DNA of 64,000 bases from Psychromonas aquimarina ATCC BAA-1526 (GCF_000428725.1 NZ_KE386791.1:1-64000); one strand, 5' to 3'. Shown: positions 29,284 through 37,595, counted from the stretch's first letter. Program-made: numbers and translations. The notes: generated by a model not told the origin, from the sequence alone.

Positions 29284-30060
29284 ATGTTACTTATTCATAA
29301 TTGTAAGAAGATCTTAACTGTTCTGGTCCTAGTCTTGTTTGGCGGTGGTGTAAATGCGCAGGGCTTAAATAGTATCGAAATACTGACGGAAGCATATCCA
29401 CCCTACAACTTCCGAGACGGGGGAATACTTAAGGGAATTGCCGTGGATCTGCTGGTTGCGGCTACTCATAAAATGCAGACACCCATTAAACGTGAGCAGG
29501 TAAAATTACAGCCCTGGGCTCGTGCTTATCGTAAAGCGCTGGACGGCCCGAATGTTGCGCTTTTTTCAACAACCCGTAGTGCAGAGCGGGAAAGTAAATT
29601 TAAATGGGTGGGTCCTATCGCTAAAACGCGTATTGTGGTTCTAGCTAAGAAAAGCAGTAATATAAACATCTCATCAGTAGAAAATCTTAATAACTATAAT
29701 ATCGGAGTGATCCGCGATGATATTGGTGAGCAGCTGATTAAAGAAGCGGGAGTTTCGGAAAGTAAAATACAACGGGCGACCAATGCCAACTCTCTGGCAA
29801 AAAAATTGAATGCCGACCGTATACAGCTCTGGGCCTATGAAGAAAATGTGGCACGCTGGTTTATCAAAACCAACAATCTTGAAAATGATGACTTTGTTGT
29901 TGTGCATGTATTAAAAGAAGGCGAGTTGTATTATGCATTTAGTAAAGATGTCAGTGATGCGTTGACTGATAGTCTGCAGAAGGGCTTAGATCAGGTAAAA
30001 TCAGAACCGGGTAAAATCGGCAAAACCCTGTACGATGATATTTTGAGTAACTATTTGTAA
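29284..30060 (+). CDS. Periplasmic solute-binding protein (SBP_bac_3 type), paralog 1
   Basis: 258 residues. Sec signal peptide (ILTVLVLVLFGGGVNA), then a type 2 periplasmic-binding fold: ILTEAYPPYNF at the first strand, GIAVDLLVAATHKM, RAYRKALDG, and the hinge region GVIRDDIGEQLI. No permease or ATPase gene is adjacent, so it may work as a stand-alone sensor or scavenging protein. The ligand (polar amino acid or similar) is not deducible. Confidence 0.88.
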   Translation: MLLIHNCKKILTVLVLVLFGGGVNAQGLNSIEILTEAYPPYNFRDGGILKGIAVDLLVAATHKMQTPIKREQVKLQPWARAYRKALDGPNVALFSTTRSAERESKFKWVGPIAKTRIVVLAKKSSNINISSVENLNNYNIGVIRDDIGEQLIKEAGVSESKIQRATNANSLAKKLNADRIQLWAYEENVARWFIKTNNLENDDFVVVHVLKEGELYYAFSKDVSDALTDSLQKGLDQVKSEPGKIGKTLYDDILSNYL

Positions 30061-30104
30061 ACTGAATACGCTGTTTAATTTTAAACAAAGCCTATTAATA
30101 AATT

Positions 30105-30138
30105 AATGCCTGTTAGTTCTGCTGCAGGCATTTTTTTT
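30105..30138 (+). terminator. Terminator of binding-protein paralog 1
   Basis: AATGCCTG / CAGGCATT stem with a 12-base loop and a T8 run. Confidence 0.88.
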
Positions 30139-30228
30139 GGATTATTGCCGCATTGTTCTGTTTAATCATTTCAGATTGCTTATGTGCTGTCGCTTTTTAA
30201 TATTAGCTGTTAAATCAACCATATCGGT

Positions 30229-30258
30229 TTGACATGGTTTTTAATCGTAACCTACACT
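30229..30258 (+). promoter_or_regulatory. Sigma-70-like promoter of binding-protein paralog 2
   Basis: TTGACA (30229-30234) with TACACT at 30253-30258 (18-base spacer), aligned with the promoter of paralog 1. Confidence 0.55.
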
Positions 30259-30338
30259 TATAAATATTGTAGTGAAACAGCCTAGGCGCTGAAGAGTGAG
30301 ATATCTGTGAATATTTTTTAATAATAGGAAGGACTATC

Positions 30339-31115
30339 GTGTTACTTATTCGTAGTTTAAAAAAATTATGGACTGTTTTTCTGTTAACTATATTCTGCGC
30401 TTCTGCAAATGCGCAGGACCTGCAGGATGTTCAACTTCTGACCGAAGCGTATCCTCCCTATAATTATAGTTCCGGGGGAATACTTAAGGGAATTGCAGTG
30501 GATCTGCTGATAGCAGCTTCTCATAAAATGGAGACGCCTATCAGGCGGGACACAATAAAGCTTCAGCCTTGGGCCCGGGCTTATCGTAAGACGGTGGAGG
30601 GCCCTAATATGGGGCTTTTTTCAATGACCCGTACCCAAGCTCGTGAAAAAAAATTCAAGTGGGCGGGCCCGATTATCAAAACACGCATCGTGATTATGGC
30701 TAAAAAAAGCAGCGCTATCACAATATCATTGCCGGATGATATTAAGAATTATGATATCGGCGTAATTAGAGATGATATTGGTGATCAGATAATTACCGCA
30801 TTAGGAGTGCCGGAAGATAAAATACAAAGGGGAGCGAGTGCCAACTCTCTGGCAAAAAAACTCAATGCTGATCGTATACAGCTTTGGGCATATGAAGAAA
30901 ATGTAGCGCGCCTGTTTATCAAAACTAACGATCTGGATAATGATGACTTTGTTGTTGTGCATGTATTAAAAGAGGGAGAGTTGTATTATGCATTCAGTAA
31001 AGATGTTGATGATGCATTGATTGAAAAACTACAGAAGGGGTTAGATCAGGTAAAAGTGTCGCCGGGTAAAATAGGCAAAACGCTTTATGATGATATTTTG
31101 AGCAATTACCTGTAA
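30339..31115 (+). CDS. Periplasmic solute-binding protein (SBP_bac_3 type), paralog 2
   Basis: 258 residues, the same length as the gene at 29284 and clearly its duplicate: blocks such as LTEAYPPYN, GGILKGIAVDLL, KLQPWARAYRK, ANSLAKKLNADRIQLWAYEE and FVVVHVLKEGELYYAFSKDV are shared. Signal peptide LWTVFLLTIFCASANA. Differences concentrate in the middle, around the ligand cleft and the stretch after KTRIV. Each copy has its own promoter and terminator, so they are separately expressed. Confidence 0.88.
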   Translation: MLLIRSLKKLWTVFLLTIFCASANAQDLQDVQLLTEAYPPYNYSSGGILKGIAVDLLIAASHKMETPIRRDTIKLQPWARAYRKTVEGPNMGLFSMTRTQAREKKFKWAGPIIKTRIVIMAKKSSAITISLPDDIKNYDIGVIRDDIGDQIITALGVPEDKIQRGASANSLAKKLNADRIQLWAYEENVARLFIKTNDLDNDDFVVVHVLKEGELYYAFSKDVDDALIEKLQKGLDQVKVSPGKIGKTLYDDILSNYL

Positions 31116-31143
31116 CAAGGTGGTTTTTAACTTAATGAAAGAG

Positions 31144-31178
31144 ATGCCTGAGACTTAACAGTATCAGGCATTTTTTTT
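31144..31178 (+). terminator. Terminator of binding-protein paralog 2
   Basis: ATGCCTGA / TCAGGCAT stem, 12-base loop, T8 run. Confidence 0.88.
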
Positions 31179-31202
31179 GATTGTCGTTTTAGCAGGCTAA
31201 TA

Positions 31203-31363
31203 ATACCAATTCCATTAATTAGGTGATCTATTTAGGTGTAGGAAAAATGAATGAAAGCAAGGCATTGATTGCAGTAACTAGTTGTTCTAATTGCAAAATA
31301 AATAACGAAGTTAGCATTCATTTTAACCAGCATAAATGAATAGAAAATTAGCGGATTTGGTAT
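31203..31363. mobile_element. Small MITE-like element (ATACCAATTCC ends), 161 bp
   Basis: Ends ATACCAATTCC and, inward from the right, ATACCAAATCC: 10 of 11 positions agree. The first ~20 bases recur at 50039, where an internally deleted relative lies. No coding capacity. It sits between convergent genes just past the stop of the first prepilin. Confidence 0.65.
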
Positions 31364-31370
31364 AATATCA

Positions 31371-31871
31371 TTAGCATCCGTCATAAAAACGGTTTATCTT
31401 TAATTCATTGAATACGACAGGCTCGTCTTCGACAACAGTGTAGGGCCTGGTTAATTGAATATAACACTGCTGTGTGTCTATTTCGTGCGCGCTTAATTCT
31501 TTATCGCCGAGATAAACAAAAGTCGTCTGTGACGAAATTTTATCATAGCTGGTCGCCATAAAATCTTCAAAAAACATAGCATTTTTCAGATGTTCTGCAT
31601 TGATACTCATATGATCATTCAGCACATACAGATCCGTATCCGGGATGTTAGTAATAGTGTTGGAGCTTTTAATTCCGGCAATTTTGGCTTTGCCCATTAC
31701 CAGGCTGTCGGTTGATCTTACTGCGCCGGCGAAGCTGTCCAGGGAGGCTTTTTTGGCATCTGCGCTTAGACTCATAAACTTGGGGACAGCAGCGGCTGAA
31801 AGAATACCAAGAATCGCAATGACGATGATTAATTCGATTAAGGTAAAACCTTTATTACTATTTAACTTCAC
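31371..31871 (-). CDS. Type IV prepilin-like protein, paralog 1
   Basis: 166 residues from GTG 31871 (VKLNSNKGFTLIELIIVIAI). The prepilin peptidase site is KG-FTLIE with Glu5, followed by the hydrophobic helix IVIAILGILSAAAVPKFMSL. A globular C-terminal domain carries a Cys pair (QQCYIQL near 144 and the final Cys). GTG is chosen over upstream ATGs because the paralog starts at the matching ATG and both proteins are then exactly 166 residues. Minor or major pilin of an MSHA-like or other type IV system; no assembly genes are near. Confidence 0.85.
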   Translation of the reverse strand: MKLNSNKGFTLIELIIVIAILGILSAAAVPKFMSLSADAKKASLDSFAGAVRSTDSLVMGKAKIAGIKSSNTITNIPDTDLYVLNDHMSINAEHLKNAMFFEDFMATSYDKISSQTTFVYLGDKELSAHEIDTQQCYIQLTRPYTVVEDEPVVFNELKINRFYDGC

Positions 31872-31924
31872 TATAACTACCATTTTCAAAATTGAATTAA
31901 CCGGCAGGATTCTTATCCTACCGT

Positions 31925-32045
31925 GCATAAGCTGTCAGAAACAGGTCTGACAATCTGCTTTGTCACTGCGCAGGGCTCTGAAACCTGCTGACAAAACAAT
32001 TTAGCTGTTGTTCAATCCATGAAACCAGAAATTATTAAGAAATTC
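31925..32045 (-). promoter_or_regulatory. Conserved 121-bp hairpin block upstream of prepilin 1
   Basis: This block recurs at 32732-32852 with about 90% identity, in the same place before the second prepilin. It holds a perfect 7-bp hairpin (TGTCAGA / TCTGACA, 31933-31952) and a longer one (31959-31995: TTTGTCA/TGACAAA outside, GCAGG/CCTGC inside, 4-base bulge). No T tract follows, so it is not a simple terminator. Candidate structured leader or regulator-binding region, ending 54 bases before the start codon. Confidence 0.6.
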
Positions 32046-32173
32046 ATACGCGAAAGAAAATTTACAAGATCTCTTCAACGCTCATTCTTGAGCTGACTAT
32101 TATTATTTTCTGCCTGATGTCTAACAGCATCCGACACTTTTTAGACTGCTTTTTTAGAGGATTACAATGTTGT

Positions 32174-32674
32174 TCAGCATCCGTCATAAGAGCGCTTTAT
32201 TTTTAAATCGCCATATACGATAGGCCCGCCTGACTCCTGAACTGAGGGTCTTGTTAAGTGAATATAACACTGCTTTTGGCCTAACTCTTCCATGGTTAAT
32301 TCTTTTTTACCAAGATAAACATAGGTAGACGGCAGAAAGGTTTTATTAAAGTCAGTGGCCATGAAATCGTCAAAAAACATGGCATTTTTTAGATGTTCAG
32401 GTTTGATGCTCATATGATCATTAAGCACATAGAGATCAGTATTTGGAATCTGTGTAACAGTGTTTGAGTTTTTAACGTTGGCAATTTTGGCTTTGCCCAT
32501 CACCAGACTGTTGGTTGATCTTACCGCGCCGGCGAAGCTGTCCAGGGAAGCTTTTTTGGCATCTGCTGACAGATCTATAAATTTGGGAATTGCCGCCGCT
32601 GAAAGAATGCCCAGGATAGCAATGACGATGACTAGCTCGATTAAAGTAAAACCATTACTGTTTTTTAATTTCAT
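32174..32674 (-). CDS. Type IV prepilin-like protein, paralog 2
   Basis: 166 residues from ATG 32674 (MKLKNSNGFTLIELVIVIAI). Same architecture as the gene at 31371: prepilin cleavage site, N-terminal helix, then SADAKKASLDSFAGAVRST and a Cys pair near the end (QKQCYIHL and the terminal SYDGC). The C-terminal third differs most from its paralog. The two genes lie head-to-tail, each with its own conserved upstream hairpin block, so they were duplicated together with their control region. Confidence 0.86.
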   Translation of the reverse strand: MKLKNSNGFTLIELVIVIAILGILSAAAIPKFIDLSADAKKASLDSFAGAVRSTNSLVMGKAKIANVKNSNTVTQIPNTDLYVLNDHMSIKPEHLKNAMFFDDFMATDFNKTFLPSTYVYLGKKELTMEELGQKQCYIHLTRPSVQESGGPIVYGDLKIKRSYDGC

Positions 32675-32731
32675 TATAATTACCATTTTCAAAATTGAAT
32701 GAAAGGCTGAGATGATTATTCATCTAAACCA

Positions 32732-32852
32732 GCATAAGTTGTCAGAAACAGGTCTGACAGTCTGCTTTGTCACTGCGCAAGGCTCTGAAACTTGCTGACA
32801 AAACAACCTAGCTGTTGTTCAATCCATGAAACCAGAAATTATGAAGAAATTC
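32732..32852 (-). promoter_or_regulatory. Conserved 121-bp hairpin block upstream of prepilin 2
   Basis: Second copy of the 31925-32045 block. The 7-bp hairpin (32740-32759) is identical. In the longer hairpin the inner stem reads GCAAG/CTTGC instead of GCAGG/CCTGC, so both partners of one base pair changed together and the stem is kept. Confidence 0.6.
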
Positions 32853-33379
32853 CGATACTAAAAAGAGGGGGCTGTTCTTATAAAAAGTAACTACAGCATC
32901 TCTTTAATGTACTTGTCATTCTAACATTGCTTATTCTTAACTGTTTGATTTGTTATGCGAATGTAGAGGTTAATCATAAAAAAATAATCACTGCCTAACA
33001 TTTGTACAGATAAATATAACACTTGGAATATGGGCGCCATTGTGCCAGCAAAAGCACCATGAGCAACTCATATTTTTAACGTGTTGAAGTGAATTTATTA
33101 ACTCTATATGGCTATTTTGCTTGCGAAGTAAACTGCGTTGTTTGTCCTTATTAAGCTGCTGTTAAGCAAACCGCAGCTGCCGGACTTATAGCCAAGCCTG
33201 CTGTGAAATGAACTGTCATAGTTCGTTACACTTAACCGCTGGTTTTATCAGAAAAAATTATTACCGGCAGCAAATAAAGTGAATTATTTAGTGTATTCTT
33301 CACAACCTCTATTAATTTTTTTGATTTGAAGCTCAGCAGGGCGTTTTTAATTTACTGCAGCTGAGGAAGGTTACTTTTT
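32853..33379. other. Intergenic region before lysO
   Basis: About 525 bases without a convincing ORF. It should hold the divergent promoters of prepilin 2 and lysO. I looked for a lysine riboswitch before lysO and found none. GAGGAAGG precedes the lysO start. Confidence 0.45.
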
Positions 33380-34303
33380 ATGCTGACAATTTTTTATTCC
33401 ATTATGCCTATTCTTGCAGCCCTAATTCTTGGCTATGCAGTCGGAAAAAGCAGACCGCAAAGTTTCCCGGCCATTGCCGGCAGGCTGATAGGACCGCTGG
33501 TTTGGCTGCTGCTGTTGTCAATTGGTGTTGAATTTGCAGAAGTTTTTAAAGATCCGGCAACGGCAGGAAGAAGTATATATTTAGCCTCTGTATTTTCACT
33601 GTTGAGTACTTTCGGCTCCTGTTTACTTATTTACATTTTTTTCTGTAAATCAACCGGACAGCCGCAGAGCCGCTCAGCTCCAAAAGGTAAAACAAATTTT
33701 CTTGAGCCGGTGAAAGAGTGTGTTATTGCTTTTTCCATGGTTTTTATCGGTGTATTACTTTCCTGCCTGCCGTTTTCAGCAGGAGAAGTCCTGGCACACC
33801 TGCCTGTTAGCGATGCGCTTCTTTATACCTTGGTTTTTTTTGTCGGTATCGATATTGTGAATGTACAACTGACTGCGGTATGGCGATCGTCAAAGGTTAT
33901 TGTTATCCCGGTGTTAGTTGTTATCGGCTCTCTGATCGGCGGTGCCGCCGCTTCGTATATTTCCCAGGAAGATCTTAATACATCTTTAGCTTTATCCAGT
34001 GGTTTCGGCTGGTTTTCACTCTCTGGAGTACTGGTCTCCAGTAAGTTAGGGGCTGTTTATGGAACAGCTGCACTGCTGACAGATCTGTTTCGTGAGCTGC
34101 TGGCTATTCTTCTTTTATACCTGTTCGGATATAAGTATGCCCGCGAATGTATCGGCGCCGGCGGTGCAACATCACTGGACACAACTCTGCCGATAATTAA
34201 ACAGAGATGCGAGTCAGATCATATCCCTGCTGCGCTGGTCAGCGGCTTTATTCTGACTTTAATAGCGCCGCTTTTAATGACTTTTTTATTGTCAGCAGCT
34301 TAA
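33380..34303 (+). CDS. lysO: LysO family lysine exporter (DUF340)
   Basis: 307 residues, about eight membrane segments. The N-terminal half has ALILGYAVGKSRP and GRLIGPLVWLLLLSIGVEF; the C-terminal half has DALLYTLVFFVGIDIVN and SSGFGWFSLSGVLVSSKLGA, the DUF340/LysO core with the glycine-serine-rich segment. E. coli LysO (YbjE) exports lysine and thialysine. Single gene; the substrate is by family similarity. Confidence 0.88.
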   Translation: MLTIFYSIMPILAALILGYAVGKSRPQSFPAIAGRLIGPLVWLLLLSIGVEFAEVFKDPATAGRSIYLASVFSLLSTFGSCLLIYIFFCKSTGQPQSRSAPKGKTNFLEPVKECVIAFSMVFIGVLLSCLPFSAGEVLAHLPVSDALLYTLVFFVGIDIVNVQLTAVWRSSKVIVIPVLVVIGSLIGGAAASYISQEDLNTSLALSSGFGWFSLSGVLVSSKLGAVYGTAALLTDLFRELLAILLLYLFGYKYARECIGAGGATSLDTTLPIIKQRCESDHIPAALVSGFILTLIAPLLMTFLLSAA

Positions 34304-34386
34304 GACAGCCTGCTGCAGAAGCTTTAACTGAACACAATGAGTTATACTATTACTGTTTTGTGAAACGCAGGCGGTAGCGGGGATTT

Positions 34387-34671
34387 ATGGATAGGGAAAA
34401 ACCACAGAGTATACAGGAGCAGATCCGCTCTTTCTCCACTATTGAACAAGCTTTAGACTTTTTTGAAATTAGTTTTGATCAAACCTTTGTTGAGTTATAC
34501 CGGCAGGAATTATTAAAGCGTTTTCTCGGTAATCTGATACTTAGTAAAGCACAGGACTGGTTTGACGGACGGCGCGCTTTGAAAAATGCCTATTGTAAAA
34601 TTCAGCGCGGCAGATTAGATAAGAAAAGCCGCTCAGCTTGTAGAGGATGTACCTCCTGCGAGCGGCGTTAA
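34387..34671 (+). CDS. NifW-like small protein with a C-terminal Cys motif
   Basis: 94 residues. The core (IEQALDFFEISFDQTF, then YRQELLKRFLGNL, then ALKNAYCKIQRG) follows the layout of the nitrogenase-stabilising protein NifW. The tail SRSACRGCTSCERR holds three cysteines in C-x2-C-x2-C. No nif gene is in the window, so a nitrogenase role is doubtful. GGGG precedes the ATG. The assignment rests on recalled motif spacing only. Confidence 0.5.
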   Translation: MDREKPQSIQEQIRSFSTIEQALDFFEISFDQTFVELYRQELLKRFLGNLILSKAQDWFDGRRALKNAYCKIQRGRLDKKSRSACRGCTSCERR

Positions 34672-34704
34672 CTGCTGATAATCTGCTTTAGACCATCAGC
34701 AGTT
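34670..34704. terminator. Bidirectional terminator
   Basis: AACTGCTGAT / ATCAGCAGTT, 10-bp perfect stem, 15-base loop, between convergent genes. Confidence 0.75.
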
Positions 34705-34710
34705 TAGCTC

Positions 34711-35442
34711 TTACCACATATCCCAGACAACCGCTTCGATGCTGTTTTCTGTACTGTCAGGCAGATCGCTGAAGAAATCCAGATTAGTTAGTCTTTCAAC
34801 TTCATCCACTGTAGTAATAAAGTCAGCTAACTCTGAAGAAGAAACTTTTCTGTGCGGTACGATAAAGGCAATAGCATCATTATAGTAAGGATCAAGAATC
34901 ACCTTGTAGAAAGAGTTTGGAATATAGATACCGTTACCAATATAAGTTTCATTGCCGTCCCAGATAGGCCCCGTTACTACATATAATTCATCATAGTCAT
35001 TAGCCCATTTACGCACTTTTTCTTCCAGGCCTTTCCAGCCGCCGCGGTTAAAACCAGGAAGCTGCGGTGACATATTTGACATCAGGAAGCTTTCTTTCAT
35101 TGCTTCTTGAGTGAAATCCATAGTGCCGGACGGCGCTAGATGACCACGATCATAACCAGTCTTAGTATAATCACCGCTTGTAGCACGATGAGCTGCCGGT
35201 AATTCATAATCTGTTTTAAAGTTATTTGAACGTTCAAAGAAAGCATTTACGCTGTCACGGGTAATATGGTAAGCAACCCAGTCGGCCACTTTATACTGAT
35301 AGTTATAACCAACGGCATAACCAGCTCGGCATAGCTGTTGATCACTGGCGCTTGGCGCGCCTTTTTCCAAGTGTTTGAAACAGGCTGCATTTGCCCCTAG
35401 GGATAAACAAAGTCCGAACAAGGTAATTAATATTTTCTTCAT
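34711..35442 (-). CDS. Secreted DNA/RNA non-specific endonuclease
   Basis: 243 residues. Signal peptide (ILITLFGLCLSLGANA) followed by an NUC domain: the catalytic DRGH motif is in YDRGHLAPSGTMDF near residue 98, with the metal-binding Asn region SFLMSNMSPQLPGFNRGGWK downstream and a YVVTGPIWDGN segment. It resembles EndA/NucA-type nucleases that degrade extracellular or periplasmic nucleic acid. GGAG precedes the ATG. Single gene. Confidence 0.92.
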   Translation of the reverse strand: MKKILITLFGLCLSLGANAACFKHLEKGAPSASDQQLCRAGYAVGYNYQYKVADWVAYHITRDSVNAFFERSNNFKTDYELPAAHRATSGDYTKTGYDRGHLAPSGTMDFTQEAMKESFLMSNMSPQLPGFNRGGWKGLEEKVRKWANDYDELYVVTGPIWDGNETYIGNGIYIPNSFYKVILDPYYNDAIAFIVPHRKVSSSELADFITTVDEVERLTNLDFFSDLPDSTENSIEAVVWDMW

Positions 35443-36110
35443 TTTAAAACTCCATAGTGTCTGCTTAACTAACTGTGACGGTTAAGGGCGCGCTCTTGCT
35501 TTGTCTGCACTTCAGCATTGATAAAAGTTTCTGTGCTGACTCCATGCTCAAGAGATTTCCTTATCCATTTTTGCGTAAATAAATTGACCGGCAGTAAGCC
35601 TTGAATATTTATTCACGATACTTGCCTGCTGCTCAATTTATGGCCACGCAGTTTATTTTTTAAGCAACAGCAAAAGTGTGAGTTAAAGCAATAGAATAAT
35701 ATTTTCTTCATTTTTATTTTTTGCGCTAACAAAATGTGTTGTTTATATAAAGGTGATTACTTTGTTTGTGTGATCGTGTGCATGCTTTTGTTTTTAATGT
35801 GGAATTGTTGTTTTGCGTGGTTGGTCACGACTAGTGTTTTTTAGGTAATTATTACCTTTTATTTGTTGGTTGTGCAGCTGGTTTATGTTTCTGACGGTGT
35901 TTAAAAATTGCGCGGAAAGTCTTTTTTAGTTTTTTACAATTATTCATTCAATATTAAGTGTTCCTTAAGTATTCAATCTTAAAGTTACTTTAGACAGTCA
36001 CTTTGCAGGGATAATATGAAATGTGAACAGCACATACACTTAAAGGTGATTAATGCACACCTGTAGATATTTATGCCGTTTTTTTGCTGAAGAATCATTG
36101 CATAAAGAAA
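35443..36110. other. Long AT-rich intergenic region
   Basis: About 670 bases with no convincing ORF. A 15-bp perfect palindrome AGGTAATTATTACCT lies at 35843-35857, flanked by T runs; it could be an operator or a small terminator. The promoter of the nuclease gene lies at the left edge. Confidence 0.4.
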
Positions 36111-36133
36111 AACAGCCCTGAAAGAGGGCTGTT
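36111..36133 (-). terminator. Terminator of the PEP-CTERM gene
   Basis: AACAGCCCT / AGGGCTGTT, 9-bp stem with a GAAAG loop, T-rich exit on the minus strand. Confidence 0.88.
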
Positions 36134-36151
36134 ATATGAACAACTGATATT

Positions 36152-36907
36152 TTAAAGGACTTTACGGCGTCGGAAAACAGCGATGCCGATCAGGCCTAAT
36201 CCAAGTACCATGATTGAAGCAGGCTCTGCAACACCCACTCCGCAGTTTACCTGGCAGGTATCTTCTTCAAAACCGCTGTAGGTCACTGCCTGTTGAGAGT
36301 AATTGTAGAAACCGAAACGGCCTGCGCTGTTGGTTAGGCCGGCTACATCTATTACAGTTTCATTATTAAAGATATCACCGTCCAGGCTGATTGTAATTGC
36401 AGTATCGGTGTAACCTAATGAAAAATCATAAAGAGTATTATCAACCCAGCCGTTAGTGGTGCTTTGGTTGGTTGCTAAAGTTGTAATACCTGTTCCTGTG
36501 TGGTCCCAGAAATTTTTGGTACCGGCTGATATTTTGTAAAGTCCGAACCCTTCTTTGGCTGCTCCCTGGTTGCCTTGTTTCCAGTCGAACAGATAATAAT
36601 CATCTAATCCGTTGTATCCAAATACGAAGCCTACATAATCATTATCCCAGTAGCCTGCGCTGCCGTTTTGGATAAAGCTGCCGTTAAACTCTTTATTAAT
36701 AAAAGATTCCGGGCTGACAAAATATGTGGGGTTGCCGTTAATTGACTGATAGACACTGTCTCCTGGACCGGAAACTGTCCAGTTACCATTGCCGAGCGGT
36801 CCTTCTTGAGTCCATGTATTTAAGTCGATTGGTGCTGCTTGTGTAGTAAGCGAAAATGCAGCTGCAATGATGGATGCAGTGATCAGCTTAGTTAATGAGA
36901 TTTTCAT
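36152..36907 (-). CDS. PEP-CTERM sorting domain protein
   Basis: 251 residues. Signal peptide (LITASIIAAAFSLTTQAA), a beta-rich middle resembling a thrombospondin-C-terminal/concanavalin-like fold (NDYVGFVFGYNGLDDYYLFD near 90-110), a Cys pair near 220 (DTCQVNCGVG), then the C-terminal sorting signal VAEPASIMVLGLGLIGIAVF with basic tail RRRK. Such proteins are processed by exosortase and exported to the surface or EPS matrix. No exosortase is in the window. Confidence 0.88.
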   Translation of the reverse strand: MKISLTKLITASIIAAAFSLTTQAAPIDLNTWTQEGPLGNGNWTVSGPGDSVYQSINGNPTYFVSPESFINKEFNGSFIQNGSAGYWDNDYVGFVFGYNGLDDYYLFDWKQGNQGAAKEGFGLYKISAGTKNFWDHTGTGITTLATNQSTTNGWVDNTLYDFSLGYTDTAITISLDGDIFNNETVIDVAGLTNSAGRFGFYNYSQQAVTYSGFEEDTCQVNCGVGVAEPASIMVLGLGLIGIAVFRRRKVL

Positions 36908-36933
36908 ATTTACTAAATCCTTATATTTTCGAT

Positions 36934-36956
36934 AGTTTTGTATTTTTTACAAAACT
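36934..36956 (-). promoter_or_regulatory. Perfect inverted repeat in the leader of the PEP-CTERM gene
   Basis: AGTTTTGTA / TACAAAACT, 9-bp arms around five T residues, 27-49 bases before the start codon. Could be an operator or an mRNA hairpin. Confidence 0.5.
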
Positions 36957-37011
36957 AACCGTTAGATTAAGTACTTTTTATGTGTTTTTTTATTGCTTGC
37001 ATATATTTAAA

Positions 37012-37027
37012 GCATATCTTAGGCCAA
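37012..37027 (-). promoter_or_regulatory. Candidate sigma-54 promoter of the PEP-CTERM gene
   Basis: On the minus strand TTGGCCTAAGATATGC has the GG-N10-GC spacing of a -24/-12 promoter, about 105 bases before the start. The -12 box is ATGC rather than TTGC and the -24 box lacks the trailing AC, so the match is partial. PEP-CTERM genes in some species depend on RpoN with PrsK/PrsR. Confidence 0.4.
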
Positions 37028-37273
37028 CTTAAAATGTCCTTGTAAAACAATGTGTTACTTTTATCTGAAAAAAATAAGAGTAGTATGAATAATACATTTG
37101 TAAATATTATCGACAGACTGTATATCGAGCTGTGTCCATGCGGTTTTTAATAGTGGGGCTGCTAGTGTGCTAACATACTTAATTCAAACGAAGTTGTTAT
37201 TTTTAGCAGGCACCGGCTGGTGAAGGGGAATTAAACGCTGTATATACTGAATCTTCAGTCCTGGTAATACGGT

Positions 37274-37292
37274 GGTAATGATAATCACTATT
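37274..37292. promoter_or_regulatory. Fur-box-like sequence
   Basis: GGTAATGATAATCACTATT agrees with the 19-bp Fur consensus GATAATGATAATCATTATC at 16 positions. It is ~300 bases before a small secreted-protein gene (37596) and ~370 bases before the PEP-CTERM start. A hairpin GTTAATCT / AGATTAAC lies downstream at 37409-37441. The target is unclear; the rest of 37028-37595 shows no ORF. Confidence 0.5.
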
Positions 37293-37595
37293 ACTTGCTG
37301 AAATTCAAGGTGTTGTGCCGGGTAAGTTTTGTATATTAGATCTGAACGCGGGGCCGTTTGATATGCTGCTGTTATCAGTCACTTTGCTTTATACAAATCA
37401 GCTGCTCTGTTAATCTTTTCGACACTCTTTTGCAGATTAACGGCTAGGAAAATTGACCGGCAGACAGTTGTTAAATTATTACAGCTTTTTATTTACCGAC
37501 ACAAAATATCTGCAATTTTTTGAGCTGTAATACGTTCTTCTATTATGTGTCTGCAATATTTCTATGCAGATTTTATGGAAAACGGAGAAATGATT

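Noticed and set aside
31959-31995. Prepilin leader hairpin as a transcription terminator
   Set aside because: No T tract follows on either strand.
32950-33379. Possible lysine riboswitch before lysO
   Set aside because: The conserved core of the lysine aptamer could not be found.
37274-37460. Possible RyhB small RNA next to the Fur box
   Set aside because: The conserved RyhB pairing core is not present apart from a short ATTACTTG-like string overlapping the box, and there is no good terminator.
35579-37462. Repeated 14-mer AAATTGACCGGCAG on both sides of the PEP-CTERM gene
   Set aside because: A chance repeat of this length is expected in a 64-kb window; no third copy or positional logic was seen.
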